Positions 20,358 through 32,617 of a stretch of DNA of 64,000 nucleotides are shown here, one piece after another. Positions within the stretch are counted from its first letter, which is position 1. Each line of letters begins with the position of its first letter. Source of the DNA: Saprospiraceae bacterium (GTDB lineage Bacteria; Bacteroidota; Bacteroidia; Chitinophagales; Saprospiraceae); the NCBI GenBank assembly GCA_016717105.1, contig JADKGF010000011.1, positions 92,378-156,377 on the forward strand, written 5' to 3'. The position numbers were made by a program, and so were the translations under genes. The notes beneath the pieces are model-generated. The model worked only from the letters and a program-made list of their open reading frames with translations. It was not told the DNA's origin and did not search any database.

Positions 20358-22796
20358 ATGATAGGGAATTCGCTTAAATGTATATTTCTCATTATGATTT
20401 TAAATGTATATGTCGGACAGGCTCAAACGGATTTTCCGTATAAGCAGCCTGATGATGCCATTTTAGGCCTTGCTGATTATAAGCCAGCACCCGTGATTAG
20501 AATGAAACACGACGCTTCGATAGCGGTATTGCTGTATCGGAATGCTTATAAAAGTATCGAAGAAATGTCAGCTCCTGAAATGAAATTGGGAGGTATTAGG
20601 GTAAATCCTATAACTAATGGACCTGGTAGAGTGAGTTATTTCATCGATATGACTGTGCTAGATGTATCATCAGGAGAAGAAAAAAAAGTAACTGGACTTC
20701 CTACAAATCCTTTGCTTTCAAATCATATTTGGTCGAATGATCAATCAAAAATGGCATTTACCAACACAGTGGAAAATGGATATGAGTTGTGGTATCTTGA
20801 TTTGAAATCACTTACTTGTAAAAAATTGTCACAACCAGTAATTAATGCAGCAGTTAGCAATGTTTTACTCTGGACAAAAGATGATCAAAAGATCCTTGCT
20901 ACAACCATTGTTCCTGATAGAAAGACATTGACTGACAGCAGAATGAGCATACCTACTGGACCGACTATATCGGAAAATGATGGTAAAAAAGCACAAAACA
21001 GAACCTATCAGGACTTGCTAAAAAATGCAGTCGATGAAGATAATTTTGAGATTTTGGCCACTTCAGAAATATCAGCCTTCAGTCTAAATGGACAACAAAG
21101 TCTGTTCAAAAGTGCGGCAATGTATGGATCCATGAATTTCTCTCCTGATGGCAATTATTTATTGACATACGAATTGCAAAAACCATTTTCATACATAGTT
21201 ACTTACGATAGGTTTCCAGCGGATATTAATCTGAGTGACAAGACTGGAAAATTTATCAAAACATATCACCAATACCCTTTGACAGAAGACTTACCCAAAG
21301 GATTTATGGCAGTGCGGAAAGGTAAAAGAAGTATCCAATGGCGTGCGGACAAGCCAGCTACCTTGTACTGGGTTGAAGCCTTGGATGGTGGTGATCCTGC
21401 CATAGAAGTCGAATCGCGTGATGCAATCTATGCGCAAGATGCACCATTCAATGGGAAGCCAACCTTTATTGCAAAAACAAAAGAAAGGTTTGGTGGCATA
21501 GTTTGGGGAAATGAAAAAACGGCAGTTTTATACGAACGTTGGTGGAATACAAGGAGCGAAAGAACATTGGTTTTTAATCCTTCGGATAGCACGCAGGCAC
21601 CTAGACTTTTCAATCAAAGGAATTCGCAGGATAACTATGCAGATCCTGGAGATTTTGTGACCAAAAGAAACCAATTCCAACTGAATACCTTGGACTTGAC
21701 GGATGATAACCTATATATGATCGGCGAAGGATTTACACCAGAAGGAAAATTTCCTTTTATTGACCAATATAAAATTAGTGACTCTCCTAAGAAAAGACGG
21801 TATCAATGCAAGGAGACAAATAGACTGGAACAAATCATTTCGGCGATTGATATCAAAAAAGGACAATTTCTCACCCGATTAGAATCAAAAACATCTTATC
21901 CGAACTATTATATCAGAAATCTCAAGAATAATGATTTAAGGCAGATCACACACAATGTCAATCCATTTAAGGTCTTGGATGATGTCCATAAAGAGATTAT
22001 CAAATACAAGAGAGAAGATGGTGTGGATCTTTCTGCTACCTTATATCTGCCAGTTGGTTATGATAAGACCAAAAAAGAAAAATTGCCTATGATCATGTGG
22101 GCTTATCCTACGGAATTTAAGGATAAAGCAAGTGCTGGTCAGGTTACATCAAACGCGAATGAATTTACTTTTCCATTTTACGGATCACCTTTGTATTGGC
22201 TTACCAAAGGATATGTTGTCTTGGATGATGCGGCATTTCCTATAGTTGGTGAAGGTGACAAAGAGCCCAATGATACTTTCATACCACAATTGGTGTCGAA
22301 TGCCAAAGCGGCCATTGATGCTGTGGATGGTTTGGGTTACATAGATAGAAATAAAGTAGCTGTAGGCGGACATTCTTATGGTGCGTTTATGACAGCAAAT
22401 TTGTTGACGCATTCTGATCTTTTTGCTGCTGGTATCGCACGAAGTGGTGCTTATAATCGAACATTGACGCCATTTGGCTTCCAATCAGAAGAGCGAAATT
22501 ATTGGGAAGCACCTGAAGTGTATGATGCCATGTCACCATTTCAAAATGCGGATAAAATGAAATATCCCTTGCTGATGATCCACGGTGAAGAAGATAATAA
22601 TTCTGGTACTTATACCATGCAAAGCGAACGATATTTTAATGCATTAAAAGGTTTGGGTGCTATCACAAGATTGGTTATCTTGCCGAAAGAAAGTCATGGC
22701 TATGCTGCTCGAGAATCTATCTTGCATATGCTGTGGGAACAAGATCAATGGCTGGAAAAATACGTTAAAAATCGGGTAATAGACGTTAAACCATGA
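20358..22796 (+). CDS. S9 family serine peptidase (prolyl oligopeptidase fold, S9D-like)
   Basis: An 812-residue protein with a signal peptide (MIGNSLKCIFLIMILNVYVGQAQ), an N-terminal beta-propeller region, and a C-terminal alpha/beta-hydrolase peptidase domain. The catalytic Ser is in GGHSYGAFM, the Asp in HGEEDNNSGT and the His in KESHGYAARE. The long N-terminus and the sequence around the active site resemble the glutamyl endopeptidase-like S9D group more than DPP4, but specificity is inference. It likely degrades peptides in the periplasm. It overlaps the phosphatase gene by 4 nt (ATGA), indicating translational coupling. Confidence 0.85.
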   Translation: MIGNSLKCIFLIMILNVYVGQAQTDFPYKQPDDAILGLADYKPAPVIRMKHDASIAVLLYRNAYKSIEEMSAPEMKLGGIRVNPITNGPGRVSYFIDMTVLDVSSGEEKKVTGLPTNPLLSNHIWSNDQSKMAFTNTVENGYELWYLDLKSLTCKKLSQPVINAAVSNVLLWTKDDQKILATTIVPDRKTLTDSRMSIPTGPTISENDGKKAQNRTYQDLLKNAVDEDNFEILATSEISAFSLNGQQSLFKSAAMYGSMNFSPDGNYLLTYELQKPFSYIVTYDRFPADINLSDKTGKFIKTYHQYPLTEDLPKGFMAVRKGKRSIQWRADKPATLYWVEALDGGDPAIEVESRDAIYAQDAPFNGKPTFIAKTKERFGGIVWGNEKTAVLYERWWNTRSERTLVFNPSDSTQAPRLFNQRNSQDNYADPGDFVTKRNQFQLNTLDLTDDNLYMIGEGFTPEGKFPFIDQYKISDSPKKRRYQCKETNRLEQIISAIDIKKGQFLTRLESKTSYPNYYIRNLKNNDLRQITHNVNPFKVLDDVHKEIIKYKREDGVDLSATLYLPVGYDKTKKEKLPMIMWAYPTEFKDKASAGQVTSNANEFTFPFYGSPLYWLTKGYVVLDDAAFPIVGEGDKEPNDTFIPQLVSNAKAAIDAVDGLGYIDRNKVAVGGHSYGAFMTANLLTHSDLFAAGIARSGAYNRTLTPFGFQSEERNYWEAPEVYDAMSPFQNADKMKYPLLMIHGEEDNNSGTYTMQSERYFNALKGLGAITRLVILPKESHGYAARESILHMLWEQDQWLEKYVKNRVIDVKP

Positions 22797-24088
22797 GGAG
22801 ATTTTTAATATGGATTTTTATAGCTTTTACGACTATCGCAAGTGGCCAAAATCCCGTCTTGCAAAGTGGCCCTATGTTAGGACCTGTTACCTTGCGAGAT
22901 TGCAGCATTTGGTTTCAGACCAAGACAGAAGCAACGGTACAAATAGCCTATAATATGGTTGATGGAAATAAAGAAGAAAATTTTTCATCAAAGATGGTTA
23001 CCCAATCAGAAAAGGCTTTTACAGGCACAATCCATCTTACAAATTTGTATCCCGGCACAAAATATGAATACCACATTTTTGTAGATGGGAAACGAGTAAG
23101 CACTACTGCGCCTTTAGTATTTACGACACAAGAACATTGGCAATTTAGAAATGATCCACCTGATTTCTCCTTTGCTGCCGGGTCTTGTATGTACATCAAT
23201 GATGCAACATATGACAGACCGGGAAAGCCATATGGTGGAGAATATGAAATACTAAGCCACATTGTTGCTTCTAAACCGCAATTTATGGTTTGGCTCGGTG
23301 ATAATATCTATCTCAGAGAAGGCGATTATGAAAGTCGTTCGGGGATTTATTATCGCAATACACATACCAGATCGCTCAAAGAGCTTCAACCATTGTTATC
23401 TGCGACGCATCATTATGCTATTTGGGATGATCATGATTATGGTACTAATGATGCCGACTGGACCTATCCGCTCAAGCAACATTCATTAGAAGCATTTACG
23501 GATTTTTGGCCATCAGAATCCTACGGCGCTGGTCATACAGAAGGCATTACAAATAGTTTTGTATGGAATGATTGTCAATTTTTTATGCTCGACAATAGAT
23601 GGTATAAGACCGTACAAAGAGAAGATGGAACTATTTTGGGTGATCAACAAAAGTATTGGTTTAAAGAAGCCTTGCTTACCAGTAAAGCAGCTTATAAGTT
23701 TGTAGCAGTTGGTGGACAGTTCTTGAGTGACTTTGCAGGTTTTGAAAATTTTGCCAATTATAAGGAAGAAAGGGAAGAGATTATACAATTTATCGAAGAA
23801 AATGACATCAAAAACGTGGTATTCTTAACAGGAGATCGTCATCATTCTGAGATTTCAAAAATGGTTACAAAGTCGGGAAATGTCATCTACGATGTAACTT
23901 CATCGGCGATTACATCCACGACCTATGACCATAGTCAGGAACAAAATACTTTTCGTGTACCTGGAAGTATGATTTCAGTGCGCAATATTGCGATTTTTAG
24001 TATCGATGGTAAGAAAAATGAAAGGAAGCTGCATGTTGTTATTAAGAATACCTTAGGTGAAGAGGTGTATCAGTATAATTTTGAGTAA
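22793..24088 (+). CDS. PhoD-like alkaline phosphatase / phosphodiesterase
   Basis: A 431-residue secreted protein with signal peptide MRRFLIWIFIAFTTIASGQ, an N-terminal FN3-like PhoD domain (VQIAYNMVDG... LYPGTKYEYHIFVDG) and a metallophosphatase domain. The metal-binding segments are FAAGSCMY, MVWLGDNIYLREGDY, AIWDDHDYGTNDAD, VGGQFLSD and LTGDRHHSEI. It likely releases phosphate from phosphomonoesters or diesters outside the cytoplasm, usually with Ca2+/Fe3+. It forms an operon with the S9 peptidase. Confidence 0.88.
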   Translation: MRRFLIWIFIAFTTIASGQNPVLQSGPMLGPVTLRDCSIWFQTKTEATVQIAYNMVDGNKEENFSSKMVTQSEKAFTGTIHLTNLYPGTKYEYHIFVDGKRVSTTAPLVFTTQEHWQFRNDPPDFSFAAGSCMYINDATYDRPGKPYGGEYEILSHIVASKPQFMVWLGDNIYLREGDYESRSGIYYRNTHTRSLKELQPLLSATHHYAIWDDHDYGTNDADWTYPLKQHSLEAFTDFWPSESYGAGHTEGITNSFVWNDCQFFMLDNRWYKTVQREDGTILGDQQKYWFKEALLTSKAAYKFVAVGGQFLSDFAGFENFANYKEEREEIIQFIEENDIKNVVFLTGDRHHSEISKMVTKSGNVIYDVTSSAITSTTYDHSQEQNTFRVPGSMISVRNIAIFSIDGKKNERKLHVVIKNTLGEEVYQYNFE

Positions 24089-24111
24089 AAGTTTTAAATA
24101 AGAAGGACAGC

Positions 24112-27100
24112 GTGAAAATCCATATCAAATTTACTTTAGGTTTTTTTATTTTATTTTGGGGAATATCTTTGAAAAGTCAAGTGACTATTGCAGATGGTTT
24201 GCCAGGTTGCTTGCCGATTGCAACTCAGGTTGGCGTAAATTGTGGAGGTTCATTTGAATTTGGAATCAATGTGGGCAATTTGTTGTAAATAATATTGACG
24301 GGGCAGTTTGTTGTTTTCAGGTGGAGACGGTGCTTCGTATTTTGAATTTGAGCTTCTTGATATTTCTAATTTTTCTAATGTAAACATAAGCTTAGCATAT
24401 TCTGCATCAAATACTGCATATGAAGATAACTCACCTGGGGCACCCATCTTCGGGTGTACAGGCACCAATCCTCCTGATGATAGTCATGATCAAATTGTTT
24501 TTGCATATGAGCTAAATGGTGGCCCGGAAGTTTTAAGCCAATATGTACATGGAACTTCGAAATCGATTTTACTGGTTGGATGGCAGGCCCATTTAATGGT
24601 ACATCATTAGTAATTAGAGTTTATGCTGCAAATAAAGCTGGTGCTGAAATATTTTATTTTCAAAACTTACTTGTAACAGGTACATCAATTTTATCAGCTG
24701 GTCCAGACAAGTCAGGATGTGTTGGCGATCCTGTTGATCTAGATGGTGTAGGTACAGGTAATTGGACTGGTGGACTAGGTGTTTTTGGTGATCCGACTAT
24801 GGCAATGACTGACTATACACCTGATGCTTCAGAGTCAAATAGTACCGTTACTTTGACTTTTACTGGTTCTCCAGCATATACAGGTTGTCCTGCCCCAAAT
24901 GACCAAATGAATATAGTAGTCAATCCCCTTCAAGATCCTAACTTTTCTATATCCGACTTTTGTGCACCTACATCAATGGCTCCAACAGGTATAATTACTC
25001 CTGGAGGCAGCTTTTCTTTTGATCCGCCGCCAGGTGATGGTGCTGTCATCAATGCAAGCACTGGTATTATATCTAATGCGGTAGGTGGCGCCAGCTATTC
25101 CGTAAAATATACCACACCAGGGCCTTGCCCCGATGAGTTCATAATTACGGTAAATGCAGAAGAAGGACCTTCAGGCACACTTTCGGGAAGTGCCACGCTT
25201 TGTCCAGGGGAATGCGCTACTTTTTCCTTCAATTTTACAAGTGGTAATGAACCTTATACCATCAATCTTACTGCCAATCCTCCAGGGTTAGCCTTGCCTC
25301 CGATACCTAGTGTAGCTGTAAATACTGATTTTACAATATGTTATATGGGTAGTGGCCCACTGCCTACAATAGATATGTCCACTTTTACGATTACTATTCC
25401 CACTATATTTACTGGTTCAGGTAGTTTGACTTTGACAGGCATATCAGATGGGTCAGGTTGTCCAGGAACTGCATCTGGAAGTTTTAATCTGACATTAACA
25501 GCAGGACCAACTGCACTTACCGCAGGACCACTAACTGCCTGTGCTGACCAAAACGGAGACGGGACATTTGACCTTACCACACTTGAAAATACTGTAAATG
25601 GTGGAAACGGTGCTTTGACTGTAAATTGGTATGAAGATGCAGCAGGTACGATACCAATTTCGAATCCAGCAGCATACATTTCAGCAGGAGGTACGGTATA
25701 TGCCACAGTCACAAGTGGCAATTGTGAATCCAATACCATTGCCATTACCCTTGTTGTAGAAACAGGTAATGTTCCTTTTATTTCTATGGTTTGTGCACAA
25801 TCGGGCCTAGATATGTGTACTTTATGTCTTACAGGTGGATTTACAGATCTTGAGTTTGCATTCGGTGATGGAAATGCATATACAGTCACCGTTAGGGACA
25901 ATTCTACCAATATCGATTATACTGGTGTTGTAAGTAATACCGTTTTATTAAATGTTCCAGTGACGGGATCGACGACTTTTGAATTACTTTCTATCCAGCC
26001 TGTAGTTGGTTGTCCCAATTTTGATGCTTATGGAGACTTGGTTACTATCAATATTGTTTTGGCACCAGATGTAGATCCGGTTTCTATTCCAGCATCCTGT
26101 CAACCGATAACTTTGCCTACGATCACTGGTAGCAATCTTTCAGGCAATCAGGTATATTCAACTGGTCCAGGTGGAACGGGTACAACTTATAATCCTGGCG
26201 ACATGATATTTACAAGTCAAACACTATATATTTATGATGAAAATGCAGGATGTATGGATGAAGAAACAGTGGTAGTCACGATAAATCCATTGATAACTGT
26301 TGACGAAATAGCTGATATCTCAGCTTGCGAAAGCACAGTTTTACCGGCAATTACTGGTACTGGTCTTTCTACTAGCACAAGTTATAATACCAATCCATTA
26401 GGTACGGGCACTGTGTATGCGCCGGGTGATATTATTACACAATCCATTACATTGTATGTTTTCGATCCCAACGCAGATCCTAATTGCTTGGCTAATAGTG
26501 TCGATTTAGTGATAGATATTCATCCAAAGCCTTCGGTGCCTACATTGACATCTATCATGTGTGTAGGTGTCTTGGGTGCTTTTTTTATTACAGATCCGAT
26601 AGGTCCAGAATATCAATATCAATTGGATGCATCAAATGCACAATTAGCCAATTTTTTTGGAAATATTCCCAATGGAACACATACGATTACTGTCATTAAT
26701 ACGGTCACCAATTGTCAGAATAGTGTCCAATTCACTATAAATTGCGATTGTGCTACACCTGCTGTGCTGACAGTACCACAGACATCAGGAAGTGTGTGTC
26801 TGGGCGATTCATTAAAGGTAAATAATATCAGTTTTGGTGGCGCTACAAACATCGTTAATGTTACAACCAACGGCGCAGGTAGTTTTTCCGCTACTTCATT
26901 TACAACATCGCCTTTTAGTATAACTTATGTACCAAATTTATCGGATGCTGGTAAAACAATCGATATCGTTTTGACTACCAATGATCCTGATGGAAATGGT
27001 CCTTGTGCACCTGAGTTTTCGACAATTTCCTTGGCCGTTAGGGCTAATCCAATGGGTATCATCTCAGGAAGTCAAACCGTTTGCAAGGGTAGCGATATTA

Positions 27101-29835
27101 CACTGACTGCTTCTGGTGGAACAACTTATTTCTGGTCCGCAAATGGTGGGACATCAAATACAGCTACATTTACCAATATTACCGCTCCAACTACATTTTT
27201 AGTAACGGTGACTGATGCTTTTGGGTGTAAAGATACAGTAGCACATACAGTAAATGTCGGTCAGATTTGGGCAGGAAGAGATACGATTGTTGGGTATTGT
27301 AAAACAGTCACAACTCAAGTTAATTTAAATAACTTCATTTCAATTGGTGCTACTTCAGGTGGCATTTGGAAAAATGGTATTGATACGATTTTCAATAATA
27401 CAAATTATACGATCACCGATCTACCTAATGGGTTTTCAACTTTGAGATATATTATAGATGATCCCGTTTGTGGTAAGGATACAGCCTTGATCCGCGTAGA
27501 GATTAGAAATAGCAATAATGCCGGAAACAATGGACAGTTTAAGTTTTGTGAAAGTTTAACGACCACATTAGATTTTGATAGTGCTTTAGGAAGCCACGAT
27601 GCCGGTGGCACTTGGAAAGTCGGAACATCGGGTTTGAATTTAAATCTGTCAGATCCTACCAAAGTAAATGTTTCAGCACTTACTCAAGGATCGTATATTA
27701 TATATCACATTATTCCTTCCAATGGATGTCTTGCGGATACTGCGACCATTCGATTGGATGTAATACCATTTAAATCGGCTGGTACGGATGTGAATACAGA
27801 CCTTTGTCTTGGTAGTAGTATAAATTTGACCAATCTGGTGACAGCAACCGACAAAACAGGAACAATTTATAATCCAAATAATCATGGTGGCCTTACGGGA
27901 ACATCTTGGAATACGACCGGACTTATTGCTGGAAATTATACCTTCTATTATGTATTGAGCAATCAATCTCCTTGCCTTCCTGATACAGCTAGGTTGGTTA
28001 TTAATTTGCAACAATCACTCAATCCAGGTGGTGATCAGGTATCATCTTTTTGTGAAGGGCAGACCTTAATTCTTTCAGATTACTTAGGTGCAGGTGCGGC
28101 TACGAGCGGGTCATTTTATTACCAGAATCAGTTAGTGCCAAATGGTATTTTTACACCAACTGGAAATACCACGGATTTCGTATTTACTTATGAGGTGGGA
28201 GATGGTGTGCTGTGTCCAAAGGTTCAGGCAATCATTACACTCAAAAAAATTGTCAAACCGTCAATATCTTTAACTGGATTGGATCGTATATGTGATGGAG
28301 ATTGTGAAACATTAACCATCAGTCCAACGGGCATACCGCTAACCAGTATTTATCTTAGTGCTTCAAGTGGCAATTCAAGTTTTACACAAACATTGGGACC
28401 ATCTAATGGAATAAACCCGCTTACTTACGACTTCTGTTCTAGTCAAAATGGACCTTTTTCATTTAAAACTTGGCAACCTGGTAAAACTGTAACTGTAAAA
28501 ATTGACAGCATTGCATTTTCAGGAAATGGATGTACATTCACATATAATGAAGATATTTCATTCGAAACAAAAGCGCTACCAACAAAAAATGTCAATCCGA
28601 CAATATGTAAATCTGATGACTTTATGCTAGGCGGCGCTATATTCAATGCAGGTACACCAGCAGGAATAGTCCGAATTCCTTCTATAAATGGTACTTCCTG
28701 CGATACAGTGGCTTCTGTTTCGTTACAATTTTATCCGGATGCTATTGGTGCTTATACCGAAACATTTTGTGATCAGACAAAGACGGTAACCATTGGAACA
28801 GAAACCTTTAGCTTTACCAAACCGACAGGTAGCACTACATTACTTGGGGCATCCATTAATGGTTGTGATAGTATTGTGATGGTAAATCTAAAATATGAAA
28901 AGGTTGTGATTCCAGGAACATATACAGTAGAGACCTGCAATGATGCTTATTCGTTGACTTTGGGTAATATGACCTTTAATAAATCAAATCCTTCGGGTAC
29001 TGTTTTACTTTCCGGTGCAGCAGCGCAAGGATGTGACAGCTTGGTCAATGTACAAATCAACTTCAAGGAATTTACCATTGCGGAAAGTATTATTTATAAG
29101 TGTGATGGTAGTAATCCAACATTGAACTTAAATCTTGCATCTCACCCTGGACCTTATGAGATTTCTTTGGATGGTGTTTCTTTAGGTCAAGTAAGTAATC
29201 TGCCATATACAATTCCGATTGTTGTAGGAAATCATGTGGTTATTGTCCAGAATCAGGATGGCTGCACTACTTCATTTAATGTTGATGTTGAAGACAATAA
29301 TGGGCCAAATGTCGTACTTAGTCAGGTGCCAAATGCAGATGGGACAGTACAAATTATCACAACAGTGACGGCAAACTCTATTTATAATCTAAGTTGGTCA
29401 CCTGCTACAACGCTTAGTTGTAAAGATTGTCCTGATCCTATTGCAAATCCAAGTGAGACCACAACATACACACTTTCGTATCTTTATGGAAATCAATGTC
29501 CTGATCAACGCACCATCACTATAGAAAGGATAAATACGACAGTGATATTGCCAGAAATTTTTAGCCCTAATGGAGATAGCAATAATGATCGGTTTTATGT
29601 ACAGCTTCCCGACAAGGTCAACGGCATCGTGACATCAATGAGTATCTACGATAGATGGGGAAATCTGGTGTTTATTAAAAAGAATGCCCCTGCAAATTCG
29701 CCAGCTGATGGTTGGAATGGTGAGTTTGGTAGTGGTGAAGCCATCCAAGGTGTGTATGTGTACTTGATTTATGTAAAGATAGAAGGCAAGGCAGCAGATG
29801 ATGTATATTCAGGTAATGTGACGCTGATTAGATAG
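24112..29835 (+). CDS. Giant type B T9SS protein (CHU_C tail), three frameshifts at the N-terminus
   Basis: From GTG 24112 a signal peptide (MKIHIKFTLGFFILFWGIS) begins. The frame shifts at 24280-24286, at 24314-24318 and near 24558. Adding one T at each place gives a continuous chain (NFVVNNIDGAVCCF, SGGDGASYFEF, HGTFEIDFTGWMAGPF) into the main 1751-codon frame, for about 1908 residues. The body is a string of Ig/PKD-like modules rich in Thr, Gly and paired Cys. The tail LPEIFSPNGDSNNDRF ... YDRWGNLVF ... GWNGEF ... GVYVYLIYVK is the gliding-motility-associated C-terminal domain that directs type B T9SS export. It probably stays at the cell surface as an adhesin-like protein. It is close behind the phosphatase gene. 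Confidence 0.75.
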
Positions 29836-29850
29836 GAAGTTGTATTTATC

Positions 29851-31287
29851 TTACTTCCCCAATGCTGCTTCCATCTTACTTTTAAGTGTATTTGGATCCG
29901 CTTTGCCACCAGAAATTTGCATGACTTGACCCATAAAGAAACCAAGTAAGCCAGTTTTTCCTTTTTTATAAGCTGTGACTTTGTCTTGATTAGCAATTAT
30001 AACTTGTGCGATGATGGCATCCAAAAAGTCTTGATTATCGCTTTGGATGAGTTCAAGATTTTGCGCTATATCTTCTGGATTTTGACTTATATCATCTATC
30101 CAAACGGGAAAAACATGCTGATACGCCGCTGATTTTGCTATTTTCCCATTTTGAAGTAGTTCTACAAATCGCAACAAAAGTAGAGGATCTTTAAAAATGG
30201 ATATCTCTTTTTTTATCAGATTCAGATAGGGCAGGATCTTTTGTACCAATAATTCAGCGATAAGTTTGTATTGGTCTGAATGACTAGCCAACAAAAAGTA
30301 TAATTCTGTCCAAGCTTTTTCTTCAGTCAAAAAAATAGCATCAGCTGAAGATAATTTATAGTCATTTACTAATTTGTAATATCTGTCAATGGGAAGTGCA
30401 ACGAGTTTTTGTGCAATTTTTTTCAAAAATATTTCATCAATTAAAACGGGTGGCAAATCAGGTTCTGGAAAATATCGATAATCATTTTCAGATTCTTTTT
30501 TGCGCATAGACCTAGTTTCATTTAGTACTGGATCATATAGCAAAGTCGTTTTCTGGATAATTCCACCGTTTTCTATGATGGCTATTTGTCTTTTCGCTTC
30601 GTAGTCGATCGCATTTTTAGCAAATCTTCGTGAGTTGACATTTTTAATCTCATTTCTTTCGCCCAAGGTTTGGACGCCTTTTTTCCTTACTGATACGTTG
30701 CAGTCGCACCTAAATGAGCCTTCTTCCATATTTCCATCCGAAATGCCAAGATATTGAACCGTTTTACGAAGCTCAGCTAAGAAATCACTTACTTCCTGTC
30801 CAGAACGAAAATCTGGCTCGGTTACTATTTCCAAGAGTGGTACACCAGCACGATTGAAATCCACCAAAGTAGATGCATGTTGGTCATGAATTGATTTTCC
30901 GGCATCTTCTTCCATGTGTATGTGGTGGATTCTGATGGATTTTTCTATACCTTCAGATATGAACCTTATCGTTCCATCAGTACAATATGGCATTTTATCT
31001 TGTGTGATTTGGTATCCTTTGGGAAGATCTGGATAAAAGTAATGCTTACGATCGAAAAAATGTTTTTTAGAAATATTACTACCAAAAGCCATTCCCAGGA
31101 GGACGGCTTTGTGTAGATGGTCAATATTCATTTTGGGCAATGTCCCCGGGTGTGCTAGCGTAATGACGCCTGCATTCGCATTAGCCTGATTTGCAAAACT
31201 ATTTCCATCCATAGAAAATGCCTTAGAATGGGTCAGGATTTGTACGTGGATTTCTAGTCCAACAATGGTTTCGTAATTTGTTTCCAT
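29851..31287 (-). CDS. gatB: Asp-tRNA(Asn)/Glu-tRNA(Gln) amidotransferase subunit B
   Basis: A 478-residue GatB. It has the N-terminal VGLEIHVQI, the LAHPGTLPKMN segment, the HFFDRKHYFYPDLPKGYQIT signature, the conserved GSFRCDCNVSVRK, and the C-terminal YqeY/tail domain ending GKADPNTLKSKMEAALGK. With GatA and GatC it amidates misacylated Glu-tRNA(Gln) or Asp-tRNA(Asn). It lies 3 nt downstream of the DUF3667 gene on the same strand and converges on the giant T9SS gene with only 15 nt between the stops. Confidence 0.95.
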   Translation of the reverse strand: METNYETIVGLEIHVQILTHSKAFSMDGNSFANQANANAGVITLAHPGTLPKMNIDHLHKAVLLGMAFGSNISKKHFFDRKHYFYPDLPKGYQITQDKMPYCTDGTIRFISEGIEKSIRIHHIHMEEDAGKSIHDQHASTLVDFNRAGVPLLEIVTEPDFRSGQEVSDFLAELRKTVQYLGISDGNMEEGSFRCDCNVSVRKKGVQTLGERNEIKNVNSRRFAKNAIDYEAKRQIAIIENGGIIQKTTLLYDPVLNETRSMRKKESENDYRYFPEPDLPPVLIDEIFLKKIAQKLVALPIDRYYKLVNDYKLSSADAIFLTEEKAWTELYFLLASHSDQYKLIAELLVQKILPYLNLIKKEISIFKDPLLLLRFVELLQNGKIAKSAAYQHVFPVWIDDISQNPEDIAQNLELIQSDNQDFLDAIIAQVIIANQDKVTAYKKGKTGLLGFFMGQVMQISGGKADPNTLKSKMEAALGK

Positions 31288-31290
31288 AGG

Positions 31291-32332
31291 TTAAAATATA
31301 AAAAAGCTGACGACTGCAGTCAAGGATATAAAAAACACATTTATAATTAGATAAACCATGCTGCATATTGCTGCTTTGATTCCAGTTTTTATAAAGGATT
31401 GTTGGTAGTATTTGTATAATGACACAGTAAAAATAATGGAAGGCAAGAGAATGTATCCAATATTTAAGTCTATATCTAGAGTAGTATCATCTGAATCAAC
31501 TCCTAAAAAGTGCTTTCCTAATGACATCCATATACTATTGACAATAAAGGCTAATGAGTGCACATTGAGCAAAAAAACAAGATGCTCCAAAAACAATTTA
31601 TGTTTACGGTAATAAAGTAATTTAAAAAAGAAAGCCATACTAAGCACTGTAAGCAAGATAGCCCATATAAGATTTCCAAAAATATGCTGAAAAGTATTGT
31701 CAGGCTCTTTCAATGCTCTGATAAATTGTTTGGCTAAAAGCTTTTCTATAAACGTATTATAATTATACTTAATATTTATGCTATCCTGCTTTAATTCAAT
31801 GATGTCGGTGGCACTCATTGTGTAGGATTTGTCATTGAAACTAAAATTATTGACTGTGTCTTTCTGTATAGTATCATAATCACTAAATAGGGTAGTATCC
31901 AATTGTATTTTAAATGATTGACAAGACTCTGTATTTTCCATTTGAGCCTTTTTATATGTCTCGAACATCTTCTTTTGCATGGATTTTTCGTACAATTCAT
32001 TTTTGAAAGCAATAGAAGAAAAGTCGAAGGAAGAAACCAACATACCTAAATGAAAAAGCATCGTAACAAGAAAAACACGGATAGGATTTAAAAAAGATTT
32101 CTTACGACCTTCGATATAAAACTCAGTAAGCTTCCAAGGTGCCCATATATATTTGATAGTATTGAAGGCAGTATTATCGAGATTGGTAAATGAATTCCAC
32201 AAAATGAATTACCAATTCCTTGAAATTGAGCAAATGTTCTTGTGTACCCTGACCACACTGTGTACAAAATTTATCGTCATCAGCCAAAGGCGCCTTACAG
32301 TTAAGGCAAATATGTGATTTTACCGTATCCAT
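31291..32332 (-). CDS. DUF3667 membrane protein with zinc ribbon, one frameshift
   Basis: The ATG at 32332 starts a short zinc-ribbon segment (CLNCKAPLADDDKFCTQCG, two CxxC pairs). This frame ends near 32195. Removing one T from the coding-strand T4 run near 32209 joins it (ELVIH|LWNSFTNLDNTAF) to the frame ending at 31291, for about 346 residues. That order, a Cys-pair ribbon, then a membrane-proximal domain, then three to four hydrophobic segments near the C-terminus, is typical of DUF3667 proteins of Bacteroidota. Function unknown; probably an inner-membrane protein. It ends 3 nt before gatB and is likely cotranscribed with it. Confidence 0.7.
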
Positions 32333-32617
32333 TTATGAAATTATGGACACAAAGATAATAATTTATGGCAATGGCAATAGGTATTCATTGGCAATTAGAA
32401 ACATACCTAACCAAATTTGGGTAAACAATATATTACAATTTGGTATAATGTTTGCACCATTTAATTACAATTATTCTTATTTTCAAATATAATTATTATG
32501 AAGTTAATAAAATATTGAAAAACAATAAGATATAAATTTTAAAAGATAACATTAATAATTTTTTTAAAGCGTAAGATGCTTATATTTCAATCTTGTTCAT
32601 TCTTAAAACACAAAAAA

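Noticed and set aside
25341..25910. 189-codon minus-strand ORF
   Set aside because: It lies wholly inside the giant T9SS gene on the other strand, is Pro/Val-rich from reversed Thr/Gly codons and has no protein-like features.
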